Shown: positions 46,250 through 56,477, numbered from the stretch's first letter. The stretch: DNA of 64,000 nucleotides from Synechococcus sp. BIOS-U3-1 (GCF_014279975.1 NZ_CP047936.1:682001-746000); one strand, 5' to 3'. Notes: generated by a model from the letters alone, not told the origin. Numbers and translations: made by a program.

Positions 46250-48379
46250 ATGGCTGCAATGCTGGTGGACCTACCCATCGACCACTTCCGTCTGCTGGGG
46301 GTTAGTCCAACGGCGGAACCTGACGCAGTGTTGCGCGCACTTCAGTTGCGCCTGGATCGCTGTCCTGATCAGGGGTTCACCCATGAGTCGCTCAATCAAA
46401 GGGCTGAGCTGCTCCGCTTGTCAGCGGACTTGCTCACGGACCCTGAGCGCCGTGGCCAGTACGAAGCAATGTTGCTGGAGCTTGGCCAGGAGCACCCCGG
46501 TGATACGGCCGGTCTCGAACTGTCTTCCAATTTGGAGGTGGCTGGTCTGATGCTCCTCTGGGAAGCACATGCACCCCATGAGGCCTTTCAATTAGCCCGT
46601 CAGGCCCTGCAGCCGCCTCAGGCTCCTGCTCTAGGTAGTGGCAGAGAGTCGGATCTGTCCTTGCTGGCTGCTTTGGCAGCCCGTGACGCGGCTGATCAAG
46701 ACCAGCAGCAGCGCCGCTATGAGTCAGCGGCGAACTTGCTGCAGGAGGGGATGCAGCTGCTTCAGCGGATGGGCAAGCTCCCTGAGCAAAGGCAGGTCCT
46801 CGAAACCGATCTTTCCAGACTTCGTCCATTCCGAATTCTGGATCTGCTCAGTCGTGATCTGGCTGAGCAATCGGCTCGTCAAGAAGGCCTGGTGATGCTG
46901 GAGAACTTCATCAGCGATCGGGGCGGACTCGAGGGCGGCGCTCTCGAAGGGTTGGTGACGGCTGACCTGCCCGCCGGCATGGATCAGGGTGCCTTTGAGT
47001 TGTTTTTTCAGCAGATTCGTCGCTTCCTGACCGTGCAGGAGCAGGTTGATCTCTACGGACGCTTGCAAGATGCAGGCTCAGCGGATGCTTCCTTCTTGGT
47101 TGTGATGGCCCTTGCGGCTGCAGGCTTTTCCCAGCGCAAACCTGAACGTGTTCAGGACGCTCGCACTCGTCTGCAGGAGTTGAAGCTGGATGGTCTTGAC
47201 ACCAAGCCTCTGCTCGGATGTCTCGATCTGCTTCTTGGCGATGTGGATCGGGCTGAGCGTCATTTCGCCAGCAGCCCTGATCCGGCCATCAAAACATGGT
47301 TATCAGCACATCCTGGCGACGCCTTGGCTGCACTCTGCGACTACTGCCGCACCTGGTTGGGACGAGATGTGCTGCCCGGGTATCGGGATGTTGATGCTGC
47401 GGCCATTGATTTGGAGGCCTGGTTCGCCGATCGGGATGTACAGGCTTATGTCGAGCGGTTGGAGCGACAAGTGCAGCCCAGGGATTGGTCTTTCGATGAC
47501 TTTTCCCCGCTGACGGTGGATCCCGACGGCACACTGCCGCTGCCCCTGCTTGACTCCGATCCTTCAGTCGATGACCCGCAGGAACAAGACGATCGGTCCG
47601 AGGGCGGTTTCGCATGGCCGGCACTGTCTCTCTCGGCACTGCCTCGCCCCTCGCTTCCGCCCATGCCGCAGCTCCAATTGCCCGAGCTGCAATGGCCACA
47701 GCTGTCTCAACCCAGTCGTTCGACCTGGATCGGATCAGGTGTTCTTGCTGTGGTGTTGGTGATAGGGGTCTTCAGTGTGGTGGGTCTTCGCCGTGAAGCT
47801 GAGCAGCCCCGGCTGGCTGGTGATCCATCCATGGATGCACCTGTGGATCAGTCGGCTTCAGAGGCGAAGCAGCAGGGCTCTGGGGAGAATCCAAGCAGCA
47901 TGTCCGTTGAGAATGGGCAGACAGTGCTCACGGAAGTGCCCGAGTTGGAGCCTGCCTCTCCCAATGGGCCTGAAGCTGATGATCTGCTGCGTTCTGATCG
48001 CCCCTCCGAAGCCCAGCTGGAGGACCTGCTGCAATCCTGGTTGGATCGCAAAGCGGCGGTTTTGAGTGGAGATGGTTCAGCGGATGAACGTCTTGAACCG
48101 ATAGCCAGACCCGGGCTGATAAGCCAGGTCCGCCAACAGAGAGCTGCTGATCAATCAGCAGGGCTGACCCAGAAGGTTGAGGCCTCAATCGATTTTATGA
48201 GGGTCATCAGCCGCACCCCCAATCGCATCGAGCTGCGTGCCGATGTGGACTACAGCGATCAAACGCTGAATGCAGCTGGAACGGTAGTGAACAGCACCGC
48301 ACCAAGATCGCTCAAGGTGGGTTACATCCTTGGCCGAGATGAAGATGGTTGGCGCCTTCAGGCCTATGCACCGATCTGA
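46250..48379 (+). CDS. ftn2: Cell division protein Ftn2/ZipN (ARC6 homologue)
   Basis: 709 residues from ATG 46250; GTG/ATG 46211 is in frame. The N-terminal J-like domain (LPIDHFRLLGVSPTAEPDAV, LLRLSADLLTDPERRGQYEA), a long helical repeat region, one membrane helix near residue 500 (TWIGSGVLAVVLVIGVFSVV), and a C-terminal IMS/DUF4101 domain (LLQSWLDRKAAVLSGDGSAD, DEDGWRLQAYAP). It anchors FtsZ to the membrane in cyanobacteria. Its start is divergent from pdhA. Confidence 0.92.
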   Translation: MAAMLVDLPIDHFRLLGVSPTAEPDAVLRALQLRLDRCPDQGFTHESLNQRAELLRLSADLLTDPERRGQYEAMLLELGQEHPGDTAGLELSSNLEVAGLMLLWEAHAPHEAFQLARQALQPPQAPALGSGRESDLSLLAALAARDAADQDQQQRRYESAANLLQEGMQLLQRMGKLPEQRQVLETDLSRLRPFRILDLLSRDLAEQSARQEGLVMLENFISDRGGLEGGALEGLVTADLPAGMDQGAFELFFQQIRRFLTVQEQVDLYGRLQDAGSADASFLVVMALAAAGFSQRKPERVQDARTRLQELKLDGLDTKPLLGCLDLLLGDVDRAERHFASSPDPAIKTWLSAHPGDALAALCDYCRTWLGRDVLPGYRDVDAAAIDLEAWFADRDVQAYVERLERQVQPRDWSFDDFSPLTVDPDGTLPLPLLDSDPSVDDPQEQDDRSEGGFAWPALSLSALPRPSLPPMPQLQLPELQWPQLSQPSRSTWIGSGVLAVVLVIGVFSVVGLRREAEQPRLAGDPSMDAPVDQSASEAKQQGSGENPSSMSVENGQTVLTEVPELEPASPNGPEADDLLRSDRPSEAQLEDLLQSWLDRKAAVLSGDGSADERLEPIARPGLISQVRQQRAADQSAGLTQKVEASIDFMRVISRTPNRIELRADVDYSDQTLNAAGTVVNSTAPRSLKVGYILGRDEDGWRLQAYAPI

Positions 48380-48466
48380 TCGACCAATCAGCGTCGTGCA
48401 GAGAGAAATTGCACCTTCAGTCCCTGCCACTTTTACGATCAGAGAACTGAAACCGATGTCCGGCCG

Positions 48467-49918
48467 ATGTTCGATGAGCTGTCAGCCCGCTTTGAAGACG
48501 CCGTCAAGGGGCTGAGAGGCCAGGACCAAATCAGCGAAACCAATGTGGAGGGCGCACTCAAGGATGTGCGTCGCGCCCTGCTTGAAGCAGATGTAAGTCT
48601 GCCGGTTGTCAAAGATTTCGTTGCGGAGGTGCGTGAAAAAGCCGTGGGCGCCGAGGTGGTGCGCGGGGTTTCTCCAGACCAGAAGTTCATTCAAGTGGTG
48701 CACGACCAGCTGGTGGAGGTGATGGGAGGTGACAACGCTCCCCTTGCCAAGGCTGATGAGTCGCCCACGGTGGTGCTGATGGCTGGCCTACAGGGTGCCG
48801 GTAAAACCACGGCCACTGCGAAGCTCGGTCTCCACCTCAAGGACCAGGGCAGAAGGGCGCTGATGGTGGGTGCTGATGTGTACCGTCCGGCTGCCATCGA
48901 GCAGCTGAAGACTCTCGGTGCACAGATCGGTGTCGAGGTGTTCAGTCTCGGTGCCGATGCCAAACCGGAAGACATCGCAGCTGCAGGTCTTGCCAAAGCC
49001 AGGCAGGAAGGCTTCGACACGCTCTTGGTCGACACCGCCGGTCGCCTGCAGATCGACACCGACATGATGGAGGAGATGGTGCGGATCAGAACCGCCGTGC
49101 AGCCGGATGAGGTGCTGCTGGTGGTGGATTCGATGATTGGTCAGGAAGCGGCTGATCTCACCCGGGCCTTTCACGACCAGGTGGGGATCACCGGAGCCGT
49201 GCTCACCAAGCTCGATGGTGATTCCCGTGGTGGGGCTGCGCTCTCGATCCGCAAGGTGAGCGGTCAACCGATCAAGTTCATCGGTACTGGAGAGAAGGTG
49301 GAGGCCTTGCAGCCTTTCCACCCCGAGCGGATGGCGAGCCGCATTCTCGGGATGGGCGATGTGCTCACTCTTGTGGAGAAAGCTCAGAAGGAGGTAGAGC
49401 TCGCCGATGTCGAGCAAATGCAGAAGAAGCTGCAGGAGGCCACCTTTGACTTCTCGGATTTTGTGAAGCAAATGCGCCTGATCAAGCGCATGGGATCGCT
49501 GGGTGGATTGATGAAAATGATCCCGGGCATGAACAAGATCGACGACGGCATGCTCAAGCAAGGCGAGCAGCAGCTCAAGAAGATCGAAGCGATGATCGGT
49601 TCCATGACGCAGCAGGAGAGGGAGAACCCCGACCTGCTTGCCAGTGAACCCTCTCGTCGTCGGCGCATCGCTCGTGGCAGTGGCCACCAGCCCAACGATG
49701 TTGACAAGGTGCTGGCTGACTTTCAGAAGATGCGCGGTTTCATGCAGCAGATGTCCCAGGGTCAGATGCCAGGCATGGGTGGAATGCCCGGGATGGGTGG
49801 CATGCCAGGCATGGGCGGAATGCCAGGGATGCCAGGGGGAATGCCGGCCGGTCGAGGCGGTGGCCCACCGCGGCGTCAGCGGCCGGTCAAGAAGAAGAAA
49901 GGATTCGGAGAGCTCTGA
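48467..49918 (+). CDS. ffh: Signal recognition particle protein Ffh
   Basis: 483 residues. N domain, then G domain: [89 protein letters not shown]; then the Met-rich M domain and a tail of repeated PGMGGM units. It binds the SRP RNA (encoded at 18.34 kb) and signal sequences for co-translational targeting. Confidence 0.97.
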   Translation: MFDELSARFEDAVKGLRGQDQISETNVEGALKDVRRALLEADVSLPVVKDFVAEVREKAVGAEVVRGVSPDQKFIQVVHDQLVEVMGGDNAPLAKADESPTVVLMAGLQGAGKTTATAKLGLHLKDQGRRALMVGADVYRPAAIEQLKTLGAQIGVEVFSLGADAKPEDIAAAGLAKARQEGFDTLLVDTAGRLQIDTDMMEEMVRIRTAVQPDEVLLVVDSMIGQEAADLTRAFHDQVGITGAVLTKLDGDSRGGAALSIRKVSGQPIKFIGTGEKVEALQPFHPERMASRILGMGDVLTLVEKAQKEVELADVEQMQKKLQEATFDFSDFVKQMRLIKRMGSLGGLMKMIPGMNKIDDGMLKQGEQQLKKIEAMIGSMTQQERENPDLLASEPSRRRRIARGSGHQPNDVDKVLADFQKMRGFMQQMSQGQMPGMGGMPGMGGMPGMGGMPGMPGGMPAGRGGGPPRRQRPVKKKKGFGEL

Positions 49919-49992
49919 CGGGCGGCAGGCTAAGTTGGTTGTTTGGCGCTTCTATTAGCGCCGAACTGTTCCTACTCACAGCCAGCGCCACG

Positions 49993-50400
49993 ATGATCAA
50001 GCTCCGCCTGAAGCGGTTCGGTAAGAAGCGGGAAGCAAGCTTCCGCCTCGTGGCCTGCAACAGCACTTCGCGCCGGGATGGACGTCCCCTTCAGGAGCTG
50101 GGTTATTACAACCCCCGCACCAAAGAGACCCGCTTGGACGCCGAGGCACTGCGTGAGCGTCTGAGCCAGGGAGCTCAGCCCACAGATGTTGTCCGCACCT
50201 TGCTTGAAAAGGGTGGTCTGATCGAGAAGAAGGTCCGACCAGCAGAAGTGGTTGGTAAGGCCAAACAAGCTCTCAAACGTGAGGCTGATTCCAAGCAGGC
50301 TGCCAAGGATGCCGCTGAGGTAAAGGCTGCTGCTGAAGCTGAAGCCAAGGCTGCCGCTGAGGAATCTCCCGGAGATGACGCTGCCAGCGCAGAAGGCTGA
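49993..50400 (+). CDS. rpsP: 30S ribosomal protein S16
   Basis: 135 residues from ATG 49993. [40 protein letters not shown] and [20 protein letters not shown] are typical. The C-terminal 55 residues are a Lys/Ala/Glu-rich helix ([15 protein letters not shown]) beyond the S16 core. It lies between ffh and phoH. Confidence 0.97.
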   Translation: MIKLRLKRFGKKREASFRLVACNSTSRRDGRPLQELGYYNPRTKETRLDAEALRERLSQGAQPTDVVRTLLEKGGLIEKKVRPAEVVGKAKQALKREADSKQAAKDAAEVKAAAEAEAKAAAEESPGDDAASAEG

Positions 50401-50408
50401 TTGACAGC

Positions 50409-51440
50409 ATGTCCGAGGCAACCTCACTTGGTCGCTTCGTCTTTGATCTGCCGCATACGGAGGCCGCACTTGCTCTAGCAGGTGGACCTACGTCACAGAC
50501 GTTGCGTCAGCTCGAGGCACTGACGGGCACCACTCTGGTTTTGCGCGGTCTGCAACTTGAGATCAGCGGTCGTCCCAGTCAGCTTGAACGCACTGCGGCT
50601 GTTGTGGAGCTGCTGCGTAAGTTTTGGCAGGAAGGTGAATCCATCTCTCCGGTGGATCTTCAGTCGGCATTGCAGGCTCTAGATACCGGTCGCAACCGCG
50701 AACATGAAGCCATGGGCCAACAGGTTCTGGCGCGTAATCAACGTGGCAATCTTCTGCGTCCGCGCACGTTGCGTCAGAAGGCGTACGTGGAGTCGATGGA
50801 GCGTCACGATCTCACCTTCGCGCTCGGTCCTGCTGGCACAGGTAAAACATTTTTGGCCACTGTTCTTGCCGTTCGCATGCTCACCGAGCGCAAGGTAGAG
50901 CGGCTAGTGCTGACCAGGCCTGCTGTAGAAGCGGGAGAGCGACTGGGGTTTTTGCCTGGTGATCTTCAGCAGAAAGTGGATCCTTATCTGCGTCCGCTGT
51001 ACGACGCCCTGCATATGTTGATGGGCCAGGAGAAAACTACGGCACTGCTGGAAAAAGGTGTGATTGAGGTGGCACCACTCGCTTACATGCGTGGCCGAAC
51101 CCTGTCGGAATCCTTTGTCATCCTTGATGAGGCCCAGAACACCACGCCGGCACAGATGCGCATGGTGCTAACCCGTTTAGGAGAGCGTTCCCGCATGGTG
51201 GTGACCGGAGACACCACCCAGGTGGATCTGCCCTCAGGTCAGCTCAGCGGTTTGGTGGAAGCGTCGGAAGTGCTGGATGGGGTCGAAGGTGTGGCCGTAT
51301 GCCGTTTGACATCGGCTGATGTGGTCCGTCATCAGCTGGTGCAGCGCGTTGTGGATGCCTATGCACGGCGTGACAAGAGCCAACCCCGACGAGATGCAAA
51401 ACCGATGCGGCGGTCGATGGGGAGATCCGCACCGGGTTGA
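50409..51440 (+). CDS. phoH: PhoH-like ATPase
   Basis: 343 residues. KH-like N-part, then RQKAYVESMERHDLTFALGP, Walker A in GPAGTGKTFLATVLAVRM, VLTRPAVEAGERLGFLPGDL, QQKVDPYLRPLYDAL, Walker B in SFVILDEAQNTTPAQMRMVL and VVTGDTTQVDLP. Role in RNA metabolism is suggested for the family. It starts nine bases after rpsP. Confidence 0.95.
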   Translation: MSEATSLGRFVFDLPHTEAALALAGGPTSQTLRQLEALTGTTLVLRGLQLEISGRPSQLERTAAVVELLRKFWQEGESISPVDLQSALQALDTGRNREHEAMGQQVLARNQRGNLLRPRTLRQKAYVESMERHDLTFALGPAGTGKTFLATVLAVRMLTERKVERLVLTRPAVEAGERLGFLPGDLQQKVDPYLRPLYDALHMLMGQEKTTALLEKGVIEVAPLAYMRGRTLSESFVILDEAQNTTPAQMRMVLTRLGERSRMVVTGDTTQVDLPSGQLSGLVEASEVLDGVEGVAVCRLTSADVVRHQLVQRVVDAYARRDKSQPRRDAKPMRRSMGRSAPG

Positions 51441-51492
51441 AAACCACAACCTGGATGAAGCTGGCAAGATACATCTAGTGATCTGGGGCAAC

Positions 51493-52227
51493 ATGCCAGC
51501 CAGCAGCAACTTCCAAAACGCCATTCGCGAAGCGCAATCCAGTGCGCTTGTGGGACCCAATGTGGTCAACAAAGCCCTTCCTTATGTAGGGGGCGGCATG
51601 GCTCTGACTGCTGCAGGAGTGGTTGGCGGAATGGCCACCATGGGCTCCATCGGATTCTCTGCCTTCAACACCCTCTCGTTGGTGGCAATTATTCCTTGGT
51701 TCATTCTGTTCTTTGTTGCGTCGAACGCGGCTTCCAAGGGCAACAACGGCACGGCGTTGCCGCTGATGGCCACCTTCAGTCTGCTCACCGGCTTCACTTT
51801 GACTGGCCTTGTGGTGCAGGCGATTGCCGTTGCAGGTGTTACCTCGATCGGGATTGCTGCGCTTGCCACGGGTCTCACTTTTGTGATCGCCTCGGTGGTA
51901 GGCCGCCGCATGAGCGACAGCGTTGGTCAGGCTCTTTCGGCTGTTGTCGGTCTTGGTCTGATGGGGCTAGTCATTGCCATGCTCGGCATCTTTGTTGCCG
52001 GCTTCTTCATTCCTGGTATCTATGAAGTCACCAATCTGGCCATCGCCGGGTTTGGCACCATTTTGTTTGTGGGTATGGCTTTTGTAGACTTTTATACGAT
52101 GCCTCGCACTTACCGGGACGACCAGTATCTTGCTGGCGCTCTGGGGATGTACCTCACCTATATCAACCTTTTCGTCTTCATTCTGCGCCTTGTGATTGCT
52201 ATTCAAGGCGGCGGTCGTCGTGACTAA
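51493..52227 (+). CDS. Bax inhibitor-1/YccA-family membrane protein
   Basis: 244 residues from ATG 51493. Seven hydrophobic helices and the BI-1 pattern: VVNKALPYVGGGMALTAAGV, a TGFTLTGLV loop, FVDFYTMPRTYRDDQYLAGA and LGMYLTYINLFVFILRLV. In bacteria such proteins are pH-sensitive calcium-leak or quality-control factors. A strong terminator follows. Confidence 0.85.
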   Translation: MPASSNFQNAIREAQSSALVGPNVVNKALPYVGGGMALTAAGVVGGMATMGSIGFSAFNTLSLVAIIPWFILFFVASNAASKGNNGTALPLMATFSLLTGFTLTGLVVQAIAVAGVTSIGIAALATGLTFVIASVVGRRMSDSVGQALSAVVGLGLMGLVIAMLGIFVAGFFIPGIYEVTNLAIAGFGTILFVGMAFVDFYTMPRTYRDDQYLAGALGMYLTYINLFVFILRLVIAIQGGGRRD

Positions 52228-52271
52228 ATCAACCTGGACTGGTTGTAGCTGAATGAATTTAACTTCAACCA

Positions 52272-52297
52272 AACCCCGGCGAAAACCGGGGTTTTTT
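52272..52297 (+). terminator. Terminator after the BI-1 gene
   Basis: AACCCCGG pairs perfectly with CCGGGGTT across CGAAAA, followed by TTTT. It ends the ffh-rpsP-phoH-BI-1 side. Confidence 0.9.
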
Positions 52298-52508
52298 GAT
52301 GCCCATGGAGACTGGCTTCTCAACCATGCAGTCGCAGCTGGGATTGACAGTGTCTTCTTCCCTGCTGGACTATCAGATCGCTCTTGGTGATAATCCAAGT
52401 CTTCAACCCAACCTTCAGTTCACTCTCAATCCGGATGAAATCAGTGAAGTGCCTGATTTCCTCGCCATCGGTGTGCAGATGACTGTGTTGTTCTGATGGA
52501 TTGCCAAT

Positions 52509-52552
52509 AAAAAACCCCGGATCAACTCCGAGGTATCGATATCGGTTGATCC
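52509..52552 (-). terminator. Terminator-like hairpin, minus strand
   Basis: GGATCAAC (52519-52526) pairs with GTTGATCC (52545-52552). On the minus strand it is followed by CGGGG and a T-run (complement of A-run 52509-52514). It lies about 165 bases past the stop of the minus-strand gene at 52717. Confidence 0.55.
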
Positions 52553-52716
52553 CCATCACCCGGCCGATGCCGTAAACAGTAATCAGTGTGCGACGGAAGT
52601 TGTCTCAACTTCAGAATGACCTAATAGTGTTGCAAGCAGATGCTTCATGGTTCGTCACACCAGATCTGGTGCTTGATCCTGGGAGATGGTCTGTTGAGGG
52701 GCTTTGCATGCTTGGG

Positions 52717-53235
52717 TCACTCTGCAACGGCTTGCACTGCATCGCCGATGGCCTGCTTTTGGTGTTCGTCGTAACCCCAGCGCTCTAAAAAGGCCAGATC
52801 ATCTCCACGACTATGGTGCGCCGCTTCCAGCAGGATCTCCAGTCGGTCTTTGACACGCTGGGAATCGAGCTGGCGCAGGAGTTCGGAGCAGCGTTGATTC
52901 ACGCGCTCTGACCCTGCTGCCTGCTCGTCGTCGTTGTTGTTGCGGTGATGCACGGCCATGGCTGCGCTCATGGCCAGATTGCGGGCCGTGAGATCCACCA
53001 CGCCGTCACCCGCTTCGCGCAGTTTGATCAACAGGGCGTCCGGAAGTCTGTCCATCAGAGCGCTGTCCCCCGCAAGACTCACCACGAAGAAGCCTCTAGC
53101 GCCGTCACGGCTGACCACGAGTGCTCCAACCCGGTCGGCCATCACTTCATCACTGATTTCGTCCTGGTCCCATTGCTTCATCCAGCCGGCGGCGATCTCC
53201 ATGGCTTCCTGGAAGCTCGGTTCTCGCTGGGTCAT
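52717..53235 (-). CDS. Conserved hypothetical protein
   Basis: 172 residues, soluble and acidic, mostly helical: FQEAMEIAAGWMKQWDQDEI, a middle beta-rich part (RVGALVVSRDGARGFFVVSL) and a C-terminal helical region (LLRQLDSQRVKDRLEILLEA, DDLAFLERWGYDEHQKQAIG). I recognise it as typical of picocyanobacterial genomes but not as a named family. Divergent from era. Confidence 0.7.
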   Translation of the reverse strand: MTQREPSFQEAMEIAAGWMKQWDQDEISDEVMADRVGALVVSRDGARGFFVVSLAGDSALMDRLPDALLIKLREAGDGVVDLTARNLAMSAAMAVHHRNNNDDEQAAGSERVNQRCSELLRQLDSQRVKDRLEILLEAAHHSRGDDLAFLERWGYDEHQKQAIGDAVQAVAE

Positions 53236-53300
53236 CTACAGCAACTGTGTGGCATCACAAGCCTATGGGCAGGGTGCGGCCTTCAGGCGATGCTGAAGCG

Positions 53301-54245
53301 ATGGATGCAGTCTCAACGTCGTTGTCAGTCGGCTACCGCTCGGGTTTTGTCGCCCTGATCGGACGCCCCAATGTGGGCAAGTCAACGCTGGTGAATCAAC
53401 TAGTGGGCGACAAGGTGGCGATTACCTCGCCGGTGGCTCAGACCACGCGCAACCGCCTCAGAGCAATTCTCACCACGCAGGATGCCCAGCTGATCCTGGT
53501 GGATACCCCAGGTATTCATAAGCCGCATCACTTGTTGGGGGAGCGCTTGGTTCAGAGCGCGCGCTCTGCGATCGGGGAAGTGGATCAGGTGTTGCTGCTG
53601 CTCGAGGGCTGCGAACTACCTGGCCGTGGTGACGCCTTCATTGTCAATCTTCTGCGTCAGCAGCGCTTGCCGGTGCAGGTCGTGCTCAATAAATGGGACA
53701 TGGTTCCGTTCGATCGGAAACCAGAGGCTGATGCGGCTTATCGCGAACTGCTCGGAGAGACCGATTGGCGGGTGCACCATTGTTCAGCTTTGAACGGTGA
53801 GGGCTGTGCCGATCTTGTGAGCGCTGTGAGTGCTCTGATGCCAGAAGGCCCTCAGCTGTATCCACCCGACATGGTGAGTGATCAGCCCGAAAAGCTGCTT
53901 ATGGCCGAGTTGATCCGCGAGCAGGTGCTGATGCATACCCGCGAAGAAGTTCCCCACAGCGTGGCGGTGAGCATCGATCGGGTGGAAGACATGCCGGCAA
54001 GGGGCAAAGGCAAGGCTCGCACTGCCGTTTTGGCCACCGTGCTTGTGGAACGCAAAAGCCAGAAGGGCATTCTGATTGGGAAGGCTGGCGCCATGTTGAA
54101 GACCATCGGCCAGGGGGCTCGCCTACAGATGCAGAACCTGATCGACGGCCCCGTGTATCTGGAACTGTTTGTGAAGGTGGTGCCGGACTGGCGCAGCAAG
54201 CCAGCCCGGCTCAACGAGCTCGGGTACAGCGGAGACGGGTTCTGA
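53301..54245 (+). CDS. era: Ribosome assembly GTPase Era
   Basis: 314 residues from ATG 53301. G1 GRPNVGKSTLVNQLVG, G2/switch ITSPVAQTTRNRLRAI, G3 DTPGIHKPHHLLGE, G4 NKWD, G5-like CSALNGEG, then the KH domain (GKAGAMLKTIGQGARLQMQN). It binds 16S rRNA during 30S assembly. Confidence 0.96.
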   Translation: MDAVSTSLSVGYRSGFVALIGRPNVGKSTLVNQLVGDKVAITSPVAQTTRNRLRAILTTQDAQLILVDTPGIHKPHHLLGERLVQSARSAIGEVDQVLLLLEGCELPGRGDAFIVNLLRQQRLPVQVVLNKWDMVPFDRKPEADAAYRELLGETDWRVHHCSALNGEGCADLVSAVSALMPEGPQLYPPDMVSDQPEKLLMAELIREQVLMHTREEVPHSVAVSIDRVEDMPARGKGKARTAVLATVLVERKSQKGILIGKAGAMLKTIGQGARLQMQNLIDGPVYLELFVKVVPDWRSKPARLNELGYSGDGF

Positions 54246-54336
54246 TACGGGACTCTCTGGTTCGGCCATGCCGAAGACAGGATCTGACGCATGACCAATT
54301 CTCTTGATCAGTGCGCTGCCCTGCGAAGATGGCCTG

Positions 54337-54804
54337 ATGGATGAGATCGCGTTCCCTCCAGCTGATCTGAAGGCGTTCCTCACACTGTGTGTGGGGTCCT
54401 GGATGAGTTTGCGCAGCCGTTTTGACCTCAGTGGCTCAGAGGATGACTGGCACACCAGCGATCGTGGTGAGGTGACCGTGAGCCTGAGTGATCAGGCCGC
54501 TGATTCGATCTTGTCGGTGACGTCTGCGGATGGAGCCGCCAGCGAGCTTCGCTTCCGCAGCGATGGGGGTCTTGTGGTGTTGGCTGAGGGAGCAGAGCGC
54601 AGCGGCCGCTGGCAACTGCGTGACGATGCCAGCCTCGAGCTCGAGCTCAAGGTTGGAGACTCGGCTGCCACCGTGCTGGAACGGATCTGGTTCATCAAGC
54701 CCAATTTGCGCCTCCGCAGCACCACGGCCATCGCCACTGATGGAACTCCTCTTCAGGCGCGCTTCTGCTCCGAAATCCGGCGCGTGTCATCTCCTCAGAC
54801 CTGA
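54337..54804 (+). CDS. CpcS/CpeS-type phycobiliprotein lyase
   Basis: 155 residues from ATG 54337. The lipocalin-like family pattern is visible: LKAFLTLCVGSWMSLRSRFD, RGEVTVSLSDQ, RSGRWQLRDDASLELE, and ERIWFIKPNLRLRSTTAIAT, where WF..PNLRLR is the most typical motif. Such lyases attach phycocyanobilin or phycoerythrobilin to Cys of antenna proteins. Which subunit it serves is not readable. Between era and trmD. Confidence 0.78.
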   Translation: MDEIAFPPADLKAFLTLCVGSWMSLRSRFDLSGSEDDWHTSDRGEVTVSLSDQAADSILSVTSADGAASELRFRSDGGLVVLAEGAERSGRWQLRDDASLELELKVGDSAATVLERIWFIKPNLRLRSTTAIATDGTPLQARFCSEIRRVSSPQT

Positions 54805-54807
54805 GCT

Positions 54808-55536
54808 GTGTCGGCCTATCGCTTGGATGTGATCAGCCTCGCGCCCCAGGCGTTTGCACCGCTCCGGGAACTCGGCGTGATCGGTAGATCCTTTGCGGCT
54901 GGACGAGCGGAGCTGCACCTGCATAACCCCCGCGATTACGCCACCGATCGCTATCGCAAGGTTGACGATGAGCCCTATGGCGGTGGTGCGGGCATGGTGC
55001 TCAAGCCTGAACCTGTGTTTGCTGCCTTTGAGTCGATTCCGCTCAGCCCTCGAAGCAGGGTGCTGCTGATGACGCCGCAGGGCAGGCCTTTGGCACAGGC
55101 TGATCTTCAGCGCTTGGCTGAGAACCATGATCAGTTGGTGCTGCTCTGCGGTCATTACGAGGGATTTGACGAACGCATTCGCTCACTGGCTGATGAAGAG
55201 GTGTCGCTTGGAGATTTTGTGCTCACCGGTGGGGAGCTGCCGGCCATGACGGTGATCAACGGCGTGGTTCGGCTGTTGCCAGGCACGGTGGGAACGGCGG
55301 CCTCGTTGGTGGAGGAAAGCCATAGCGACCTCTTGTTGGAACATCCGCATTACACGCGTCCTGCCGACTTTCGAGGGATGACCGTGCCTGATGTGCTGCG
55401 CAGTGGGGACCATGGCGCGATTGCTGGATGGCGTCAGCAGCAACGTGAACAGCGCACCGCTGATCGACGACCTGACCTGCTGGATCGCTGGAACCGGCGC
55501 TCTAACCCCGAGAATGAGAGCGACGGCACGACCTGA
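54808..55536 (+). CDS. trmD: tRNA (guanine-N1)-methyltransferase
   Basis: 242 residues from GTG 54808. RLDVISLAPQAFAPLRELGV, LHNPRDYATDRYRKVDDEPY, GGGAGMVLKPEPVFAA, LLCGHYEGFDERIRSLADEE, VSLGDFVLTGGELPAMTVIN (SPOUT knot), HYTRPADFRGMTVPDVLRSG. It methylates G37 of tRNAs. Confidence 0.96.
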   Translation: MSAYRLDVISLAPQAFAPLRELGVIGRSFAAGRAELHLHNPRDYATDRYRKVDDEPYGGGAGMVLKPEPVFAAFESIPLSPRSRVLLMTPQGRPLAQADLQRLAENHDQLVLLCGHYEGFDERIRSLADEEVSLGDFVLTGGELPAMTVINGVVRLLPGTVGTAASLVEESHSDLLLEHPHYTRPADFRGMTVPDVLRSGDHGAIAGWRQQQREQRTADRRPDLLDRWNRRSNPENESDGTT

Positions 55537-55548
55537 CCGCCAGCACCC

Positions 55549-56034
55549 ATGAACCTCCGCATTGGCAATGGCTACGACACGCACCGGCTGGTGGAGGGGC
55601 GCCCATTGATCCTTGGTGGTCAGCGTCTGGAGCATCCGGATGGCCTGGGTCTGGATGGTCATAGCGATGCTGATGTGCTGGTTCATGCGGTTATGGATGC
55701 ACTGCTCGGAGCGCTGTCGCTCGGCGACATCGGCAAGTATTTCCCTCCCACTGATCCACGTTGGAAGGGTGCGGACAGTCTGGTGCTGCTGGAGCAGGTC
55801 GCGGCTCTGGTGAAAGAACGCGGTTGGCAGGTTGTGAATGTGGATTCCGTTGTGATCGCTGAACGGCCCAAGCTCAAACCACATATCGAGGCCATGCGTG
55901 GGGCGATCGCCCTGCGCATGGGGCTGGACCCCGATCAGGTGGGTGTGAAGGCGACCACGAATGAGCGGCTTGGACCCGAAGGGAGAGAGGAGGGAATGTC
56001 ATGCCATGCCGTTGCGCTGCTGACCAAACCATGA
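55549..56034 (+). CDS. ispF: 2-C-methyl-D-erythritol 2,4-cyclodiphosphate synthase
   Basis: 161 residues. [20 protein letters not shown] with metal-binding Asp/His, [37 protein letters not shown], and the C-terminal [20 protein letters not shown]. It is a non-mevalonate isoprenoid enzyme. The stop overlaps the next start (ATGA). Confidence 0.96.
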   Translation: MNLRIGNGYDTHRLVEGRPLILGGQRLEHPDGLGLDGHSDADVLVHAVMDALLGALSLGDIGKYFPPTDPRWKGADSLVLLEQVAALVKERGWQVVNVDSVVIAERPKLKPHIEAMRGAIALRMGLDPDQVGVKATTNERLGPEGREEGMSCHAVALLTKP

Positions 56035-56477
56035 CCTTGCAGCAGCTGCGCAAAGACTTCATTACTGTGGCCGCTTCTTGTTTGGCGACACTGCTTGTGC
56101 TTTCCGGTCATCCCGATGTCAGCTTGGCCGCCTTTTCAGATCCTGATGGCGGCTACGACGTTGCCGTGATTGAGCATCTGCGCATCCACGTTCCCAGTCA
56201 GGGTCGTAAGGCCTGGCTGGATGCTGAACGCGGTAGCTGGGAACCTTGGCTGGCCAGCCAGGATGGATTTATTAGTCGTGATCTGCTCTGGGACCCTGAA
56301 ACAGAAGAAGGCACCCTGCTGATTCGCTGGAGCAGTCGTGAAGCCTGGAAAGCCATCCCTGTGCATGAAGTGGAGGCAGTTCAAGAGCGTTTTGAGCAGC
56401 TTGCCCGCCAATCCACCGGTTACCAGAAAGGCAATCCATTCCCGCTTGTCTTCGAAGGGGAGTTGTTGCCGCCGTGA
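56031..56477 (+). CDS. TIGR03792-type exported protein
   Basis: 148 residues from ATG 56031, overlapping ispF. A signal peptide ([20 protein letters not shown] to SLA) is followed by the ABM-like family pattern: [60 protein letters not shown]. This family occurs in cyanobacteria and has no known function. It overlaps larB by four bases (GTGA). Confidence 0.8.
   Translation: MTLQQLRKDFITVAASCLATLLVLSGHPDVSLAAFSDPDGGYDVAVIEHLRIHVPSQGRKAWLDAERGSWEPWLASQDGFISRDLLWDPETEEGTLLIRWSSREAWKAIPVHEVEAVQERFEQLARQSTGYQKGNPFPLVFEGELLPP

Larger units (their letters stand above)
52228..52716. other. Intergenic stretch with opposed terminators
   Basis: About 490 bases. Apart from the two terminators it holds a plus-strand frame of 56 codons from about ATG 52326 ending VPDFLAIGVQMTVLF, which has the alternating hydrophobic, Phe-terminated look of an outer-membrane barrel C-terminus. 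I would not call it a gene. Confidence 0.4.

Noticed and set aside
48788-49687. 299-codon minus-strand frame opposite ffh
   Set aside because: A His/Leu-rich mirror of the conserved Ffh G and M domains; no independent support.
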